Shown piece by piece: positions 52,729-64,000 of a stretch of DNA of 64,000 nt. The position numbers and the translations under genes were made by a program. Under the pieces are notes generated by a model. That model was not told where the DNA came from. It ran no database searches and saw only the letters and a list, made by a program, of their open reading frames with translations. How positions within the stretch are numbered: position 1 is the first letter of the stretch; each line of letters opens with the position of its first letter. This DNA is from JBCCGI01 sp039029355. GTDB lineage: Bacteria; Planctomycetota; UBA1135; GCA-002686595. The stretch spans positions 91,112 through 155,111 of the forward strand of contig JBCCGI010000010.1 of the NCBI GenBank assembly GCA_039029355.1. The letters are read 5' to 3'.

Positions 52729-56934
<4,206 letters not shown>

Positions 56935-57052
56935 GAGCCGGCTCGCGCTCCGCGATTCCTAGGGGCCCACCCCGCCGGGGCAGGAAATCGCGAATATCTG
57001 CCCCGACCCGACGCACGCGGCTGCCCCCGTCCCCGACCTCCTTGGAGACACT

Positions 57053-57481
57053 ATGTCCGCCTGCCTGCTGACCCGGCTCGCTCCCTGCGTTCTCGCGTCC
57101 CTTCTGGCCCCCTCCTGCACCCTGATCTCGCTGGAGTCGGAGGACTCGCCGCCGGGCCTCGAGGCCGACGGGCTGATCGAGGGGCACCTGGCCTTCGGGA
57201 TCCGCGACGAGGATCAGTTCCTGCGCCTCGACCTGTTCGACGGCAGCAGCCCCGGCGCGGTGGGAGAGCTCACGCTCTGGAAGCTCTTCCGCCTTGAGCT
57301 CGGCCTCGCCGGCGCCGCGATTGGCCTCGGGCCGATCGACCTTGCGCTCGGCACCCTGGCCTACGACCCCGAGCTCCCGGACTACCACCGCCCGGTGAAG
57401 TACGTGCACCGCCCCAAGGGGCACTCGGACGAGGACGCCGAGGACGACCCGGAAGACCAGGGCGAGCACGTCGACGGCTGA
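57053..57481 (+). CDS. Small putative lipoprotein
   Basis: A 142-residue protein with a signal sequence ending in the lipobox LAPSC (MSACLLTRLAPCVLASLLAP), so lipid-anchored. The mature part has a beta-like segment (GLIEGHLAFGIRDEDQFLRL), a Gly/Leu-rich stretch (LGLAGAAIGLGPIDLALGTL) that could be a membrane-interacting hairpin, and a strongly acidic tail (HSDEDAEDDPEDQGEHVDG). I recognise no family. It lies 118 bp after the WD40 kinase gene and is closed by a strong hairpin. Confidence 0.72.
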   Translation: MSACLLTRLAPCVLASLLAPSCTLISLESEDSPPGLEADGLIEGHLAFGIRDEDQFLRLDLFDGSSPGAVGELTLWKLFRLELGLAGAAIGLGPIDLALGTLAYDPELPDYHRPVKYVHRPKGHSDEDAEDDPEDQGEHVDG

Positions 57482-57492
57482 GCGAGCTCGAA

Positions 57493-57534
57493 ACGCCGGG
57501 GGCGCGGTACGCGAACGCGCCGCGCCCCCGGCGT
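57493..57534. terminator. Strong bidirectional hairpin between convergent genes
   Basis: A perfect 15-bp stem ACGCCGGGGGCGCGG with its complement, and a 12-nt loop, fills the 59-bp gap between the lipoprotein stop at 57481 and the metH stop at 57541. Confidence 0.8.
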
Positions 57535-57540
57535 CGTTCG

Positions 57541-61047
<3,507 letters not shown>

Positions 61048-61072
61048 GGCGTGGAGCGTGGGGGGGGCTGGG

Positions 61073-62005
61073 TCACGGACGCGTCGCGGTCGCGACGAGC
61101 GTCATGAAGTGCGGAGGCTCTGGGTCGCGTGCCGCGCGCAGCACGCGGACCTTTGCGAAGCCGGCCTCCTGGAGGGACTCCTCGAGGCCGACCTCGGTGA
61201 AGCCCAGGTGTAGGTGCTGGTACTTGTCGCGCACCCACTCCTCGCTGTGCGCGAGGAGATCGATCACGACGAGACTGCCCCCGGGAACCAGGACGCGGTG
61301 CGCCTCGCGAAGCGCCCCCACGGGCGAGTCGGCGTGGTGCAGCGCCTGGCTCAGGACGCAGACGTCGTGCGAGCCGTCCGGCAGCGGCAGATCTTCGATC
61401 TCCGCCTCGACGGTCTCGATGTTCGCAAGGCCCTTCGCCTTGGCGCGCGTGAGCAGTTGCCCGAGCATCTCGGGCGACAGATCGACCGCGGTCACCGACT
61501 GAGCCACCTCGGCGAGCATCATGGTCAGCTGACCGTCGCCGACGCCCAGGTCGCAGTAGCGCCCGTGCGGCGCCAGCTGCAGCACGGCGCGCGCCAGCCC
61601 CTCCCAGGTGCGCCCCGGCAGGTGCTGGTCGCCGAAGCTCGCCGCGACACGGTCGAAGTAGCTCCGGGTCTCCTCCCGCCGCCGGCGCCGCAGGACTTCG
61701 AGACCCTCGAGGTCGGCCTGGAACTCCGGCGCCCGGCGATTCTCGTCGAGCACCTCCTCCCAAAAGCCCGCCGCGGGACCCGGCAGGATCGAGTAGTAGC
61801 TCCGGCGCCCGGCGCGCCGGTCGGTCACGAGCCCGACCTCCTTCAGGAGCGAGAGGTGCGTCGAGACGCGGCTCTGCCCCATGTTGAGGATCTCCATCAG
61901 GTCCGTCCCCGACAGCTCCTCGTGCGCCAGGAGGTGCAGGATCCGCAGCCGCGACTCGTCCGCGAGCGCCTTCAGAAGGCGGCTGGTTCCGGTCAGTCCT
62001 ATCAT
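61073..62005 (-). CDS. ArsR-type regulator fused to a SAM-dependent methyltransferase
   Basis: A 310-residue two-domain protein. Residues 1-95 are an ArsR winged helix (LLKALADESRLRILHLLAHE, SGTDLMEILNMGQSRVSTHL, DRRAGRRSYYSI). Residues about 135-310 are a class I methyltransferase: motif I YCDLGVGDGQLTMMLAE, the acidic end of the next strand in AVDLSPEM, and HDVCVLSQALHHADSPVGAL. No metal-binding cysteines of ArsR/SmtB sensors are visible. ArsR regulators that sense S-adenosylhomocysteine are known to control the methionine cycle (SahR); the methyltransferase-fold sensor domain and the position 25 bp before metH fit such a role. The ATG at 62005 is preferred; an in-frame start at 62050 would pass through the operator-like palindrome. 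Confidence 0.88.
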   Translation of the reverse strand: MIGLTGTSRLLKALADESRLRILHLLAHEELSGTDLMEILNMGQSRVSTHLSLLKEVGLVTDRRAGRRSYYSILPGPAAGFWEEVLDENRRAPEFQADLEGLEVLRRRRREETRSYFDRVAASFGDQHLPGRTWEGLARAVLQLAPHGRYCDLGVGDGQLTMMLAEVAQSVTAVDLSPEMLGQLLTRAKAKGLANIETVEAEIEDLPLPDGSHDVCVLSQALHHADSPVGALREAHRVLVPGGSLVVIDLLAHSEEWVRDKYQHLHLGFTEVGLEESLQEAGFAKVRVLRAARDPEPPHFMTLVATATRP

Positions 62006-62024
62006 GCTATCTAGATAATACGAT
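62001..62024. promoter_or_regulatory. Operator candidate upstream of the regulator-metH operon
   Basis: A 24-bp imperfect palindrome centred on ATCTAGAT (9 of 12 positions pair) overlaps the regulator start codon. It is followed by a perfect 8-bp palindrome CGATATCG at 62021-62028. The segment is AT-rich in a very GC-rich setting. Autoregulation by the ArsR-type protein is the natural interpretation, by inference. Confidence 0.5.
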
Positions 62025-62123
62025 ATCGGACGCCGCTGGGGTCGGCTCAACCCCGATCCTTGGGATCCATCCGGATACCCCGATGGCGGCTCGAGGCCGC
62101 CGTGCCATCATGGGCCCCTAGCG

Positions 62124-62606
62124 ATGGTGGAGGGCGCGGGAAACGAAGGCCCTGCCCCGGGCGCCCCGGAAGGCCCGGGGAAGCCCGGAGGGCGGCTGGA
62201 AGAGGCTGGCGGGCGAGCCGGGGCCAGCGGGCCGCCCGGGGCCGGCGGGTCACCCGGGGCCAGCGGGTCACCCGGGGCCGGCGGGCCATCCGGTGCCAGT
62301 GAGCCGACCGATGCCAGCGGGCGGACCGGTGCCAGCGGGCCATCCGGTGACAGCGAGCCGACCGGTGTCAGCGAGCCGACCGGTGCCAGCGAGCCGACCG
62401 GTGCCAGCGAGCCGACCGGTGCCAGCGGGCCACCAGTGCCAGCGGGCCGACCAGTGCCAGCGGGCGGACCAGTGCCAGCGGGCCATCCAGTGCCAGCGGG
62501 CCATCCAGCGCTAGCGGGCCGCGCGGGGGCGCCCACTCGTCCGGCTCCGGCGCGCCGTCGGAACCCGGCGCTCGACCGCGCCGCGGGCCGCTCGGCCTGT
62601 TGCTGA
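62124..62606 (+). CDS. Gly/Ala/Ser/Pro repeat frame, possibly the broken 5' part of the SGNH gene
   Basis: An open frame of 160 codons, starting MVEGAGNEGPAPGAPEGPGK and then encoding six-residue repeats (GASEPT, later VPAGRP after a phase change) from the 18-bp array. Because the array has few stops in any frame, openness alone is weak evidence. The notable point is that restoring one missing base at about 62430 would join this frame to that of the SGNH-hydrolase gene at 62600. It may therefore be the N-terminal half of a larger membrane protein, or merely open by composition. Confidence 0.3.
   Translation: MVEGAGNEGPAPGAPEGPGKPGGRLEEAGGRAGASGPPGAGGSPGASGSPGAGGPSGASEPTDASGRTGASGPSGDSEPTGVSEPTGASEPTGASEPTGASGPPVPAGRPVPAGGPVPAGHPVPAGHPALAGRAGAPTRPAPARRRNPALDRAAGRSACC
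62218..62522. repeat. Tandem array, 17 units of 18 bp, one unit of 17 bp
   Basis: Units follow the consensus CCGGTGCCAGCGRGCCGA, with CCGGGG at the left end and CCAGTG at the right end of the array. Eleven full units (62218-62415) are followed by one unit of 17 bp (62416-62432) and five full units (62433-62522). The 18-bp period preserves reading frame; the 17-bp unit breaks it. Units are contiguous without spacers, so this is not a CRISPR array. Confidence 0.92.
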
Positions 62607-63784
62607 GGCTCGTGCTCGTGCCCGTGGTCGCGTTGGTGCTTTCGGAGGGTGCCCTGCGGTTGCTGCGTCCGCTTCACGGCGGCCTGGCGGTGCTCCTCTA
62701 CGACCCCGCGGTGCCGAATCGCTGGGAGGCGTATGGCAGCACGAGCGAGCTGCTCGCAGCCACCACGCTCGGCCACCATCCCGGAGAGGTCGTCGCGGGC
62801 AGCATTCTCAACAGCCGCGGCTTCCGCACGCACGAGTACGCCGACGTTCCCGACGCCGACGCCTATCGCATCGTCGTGCTCGGCGACTCCTTTGCGTTCT
62901 CGTGTGGCGGCGTGCCGTACCGCAGCCACTGGCCGGTGGTCCTCGAGCGCGAGCTCGAGGCCGCGTCCGACCGCGATGTCGACGCGCTCAGCCTCGGCGT
63001 TCCCGGCGTCGGCCCGCTCTTCCTCCAGCGGATGTGGCAGGTCGAGGGGGCACGCCTCAACCCCGACCTCGTCGTGCTCTCGTTCTTCGTCGGCAACGAC
63101 TTCACCGACTCGCGCGGCGACGTCGTCGACGCGTCGACCCTCGACCGCTGGGCGCGCCAGAGCCTCGTGCTGCGCCTCTTCCGCAACGGCCTGCGCCGAC
63201 GCGGGGGCGTGGCGACGAGCGAAGCGCTGGAGTCGGTCTGGAAGGTCCGCCCGGCCCCCCCGGGAGCGCCGCCGGGGATCCCGCTCGACGAGTTCGACCC
63301 GCGCTACGTCTATCCCTACGACCCCTCGCTGCCCTCGTTTACCGAGGACGCCTACCTCGCCACCGAAGCGCGACGCATGACGCTGTGCGTGCGCGCGAGC
63401 GACGCCCTCTTCCAGCGCTTTCTAGAGCCCGCGGTCGAGGTGCTGTCCGCCCTGCAGGCGGAGGTCGAGGCCGGGGGCGCGGAGCTGCTCGTCATGGTCA
63501 TCCCCGACGAGTACCAGATCGACCCCGAGCTGGCGCGGAGCGTCGCCAAGCGCATGAAGCGCCCGCTGTCGGACTTCGACCTTCAGCGCCCGCAGCGCGA
63601 GCTTATCCGCGCCCTGGAGGAGCGCGGCGTGCGGACGCTCGACCTGCTGCCCGACCTCCGTGAGGCGTCGCAGCAGGAGCCGGTCTACGCCCTGCGCAAC
63701 ACGCACTGGAACCAGGTAGGCTCGCGCGTCGCGGCGGAACGGCTGGCCGAGGTGGTGCGGGAGCGAGCGGACTTCGCGCGGTAG
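62600..63784 (+). CDS. Membrane-anchored SGNH/GDSL-type hydrolase
   Basis: A 394-residue protein, with the first in-frame start a TTG at 62600. An N-terminal helix (LRLVLVPVVALVLSEGALRL) anchors it. The SGNH domain has block I in IVVLGDSFAFSCGG (Ser97), a Gly in LSLGVPGVGPLFLQ, an Asn in LSFFVGNDFTDS, and the C-terminal histidine in RNTHWNQVGSRVAAERL. The residue three before... the His in the usual D-x-x-H block is not clearly Asp, so the triad may be incomplete. Such anchored SGNH proteins commonly deacetylate or acylate extracellular polysaccharides. Upstream in the same frame the sequence stays open through basic residues (ARPRRGPLGLL) and part of the repeat array, so the true start may lie further upstream. 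Confidence 0.82.
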   Translation: MLRLVLVPVVALVLSEGALRLLRPLHGGLAVLLYDPAVPNRWEAYGSTSELLAATTLGHHPGEVVAGSILNSRGFRTHEYADVPDADAYRIVVLGDSFAFSCGGVPYRSHWPVVLERELEAASDRDVDALSLGVPGVGPLFLQRMWQVEGARLNPDLVVLSFFVGNDFTDSRGDVVDASTLDRWARQSLVLRLFRNGLRRRGGVATSEALESVWKVRPAPPGAPPGIPLDEFDPRYVYPYDPSLPSFTEDAYLATEARRMTLCVRASDALFQRFLEPAVEVLSALQAEVEAGGAELLVMVIPDEYQIDPELARSVAKRMKRPLSDFDLQRPQRELIRALEERGVRTLDLLPDLREASQQEPVYALRNTHWNQVGSRVAAERLAEVVRERADFAR

Positions 63785-63845
63785 GCGAAGCGCCAGGCGC
63801 GAAGCGATGCGGCCCGCGCGGACGCTCTAGCCGTTGTCCTCCGGC
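63780..63845 (+). repeat. Left arm of a perfect 66-bp inverted repeat
   Basis: Positions 63780-63845 are the exact reverse complement of 63935-64000, with an 89-nt spacer. The left arm begins inside the stop codon region of the SGNH gene and includes the last codons of a minus-strand gene. The outer end of the right arm coincides with the window end, so the repeat may be longer. Confidence 0.95.
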
Positions 63846-63934
63846 TGGTCCTCGGACCGAACTTCCAGCCCCGCCTGCTCGAGCGTCTCGAAGACGGGGT
63901 TGATGTTGACCCGTGGCAGGAACTCGATGCGACC
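63827..63934 (-). CDS. C-terminal fragment of an unidentified gene, cut by the inverted repeat
   Basis: In the minus-strand frame that ends at the TAG at 63827-63829 the spacer encodes 35 residues with normal protein character (IEFLPRVNINPVFETLEQAG, then LEVRSEDQPEDNG). At 63935 the right repeat arm begins and brings an in-frame stop within five codons, so the upstream part is missing. I do not recognise the family. It is convergent with the SGNH gene, whose stop lies 43 bp away. Confidence 0.6.
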   Translation of the reverse strand, partial: GRIEFLPRVNINPVFETLEQAGLEVRSEDQPEDNG

Positions 63935-64000
63935 GCCGGAGGACAACGGCTAGAGCGTCCGCGCGGGCCGCATCGCTTCGCGCCTGGCGCTTCGCCTACC
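63935..64000 (-). repeat. Right arm of the perfect 66-bp inverted repeat
   Basis: Exact reverse complement of 63780-63845. It duplicates in inverted orientation the SGNH gene 3' flank and the last codons of the minus-strand gene fragment. Perfect identity over non-functional flanking sequence favours a very recent or artificial origin. Confidence 0.95.

Noticed and set aside
62047..62504. Minus-strand frames encoding Trp/His-rich repeats
   Set aside because: They are the reverse reading of the 18-bp array and overlap the operator region of the regulator gene; no start or fold supports them.
62218..62522. CRISPR array
   Set aside because: Units are contiguous 18-mers without spacers, and no cas genes are nearby.

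Overview
The window is high-GC bacterial chromosome, dense with genes on both strands and without rRNA, tRNA, CRISPR or insertion sequences that I could find. Gene content points to a Planctomycetota-like bacterium. There are three large receptor-type Ser/Thr kinases (fused to a formylglycine-generating-enzyme-like domain, to TPR plus an alpha/beta-hydrolase-like domain, and to WD40 repeats). There are four ECF-type sigma genes beside them, many secreted proteins with FG-GAP, beta-helix, G8 or PA14 modules, and secreted proteins that share a C-terminal module. The assignment is an inference from family distribution; a myxobacterium is the main alternative.

Layout. 1-4.0 kb: the 3' part of a kinase/FGE gene facing three consecutive sigma-factor genes. 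4.0-4.8 kb: the only long gene-free stretch. 4.8-11.4 kb: a DUF2339 membrane protein and a large secreted HExxH protein. 11.5-19.2 kb: a three-gene overlapping operon of a GT-C-like membrane protein, an AddB-like nuclease and an AddA-like helicase-nuclease. 19.2-23.6 kb: a glyoxalase-fold protein, a carboxylesterase, a decayed secreted-protein gene and a membrane-anchored protein. 23.7-30.0 kb: a minus-strand run of VWA protein, AAA+ ATPase, beta-helix/PA14 protein and secreted protein. 30.1-35.9 kb: acetyltransferase, peroxiredoxin plus lipoprotein, G8/beta-helix protein and a secreted protein. 35.9-40.3 kb: a divergent sigma factor/kinase pair. 40.4-47.0 kb: secreted and membrane proteins of mostly unknown role.

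47.1-52.6 kb: a cassette of two SPFH proteins and a small membrane protein, followed by two paralogous alpha/alpha-toroid (squalene-cyclase-like) proteins, one with a TonB-like N-terminus and one a lipoprotein. 52.7-57.5 kb: a kinase/WD40 protein and a small lipoprotein. 57.5-62.0 kb: an ArsR-type regulator fused to a methyltransferase, in operon with cobalamin-dependent methionine synthase and preceded by a palindromic operator candidate. 62.1-64.0 kb: an array of 17 units of 18 bp that runs, after a one-base phase change, into an SGNH-hydrolase gene. The window then ends in a perfect 66-bp inverted repeat that cuts off the tail of a minus-strand gene.

The strongest leads are the kinase carrying an esterase-like domain without its nucleophile, the SPFH/toroid cassette, the repeat-array phase break, the shared secreted C-terminal module and the terminal inverted repeat, which may be an assembly fold-back.
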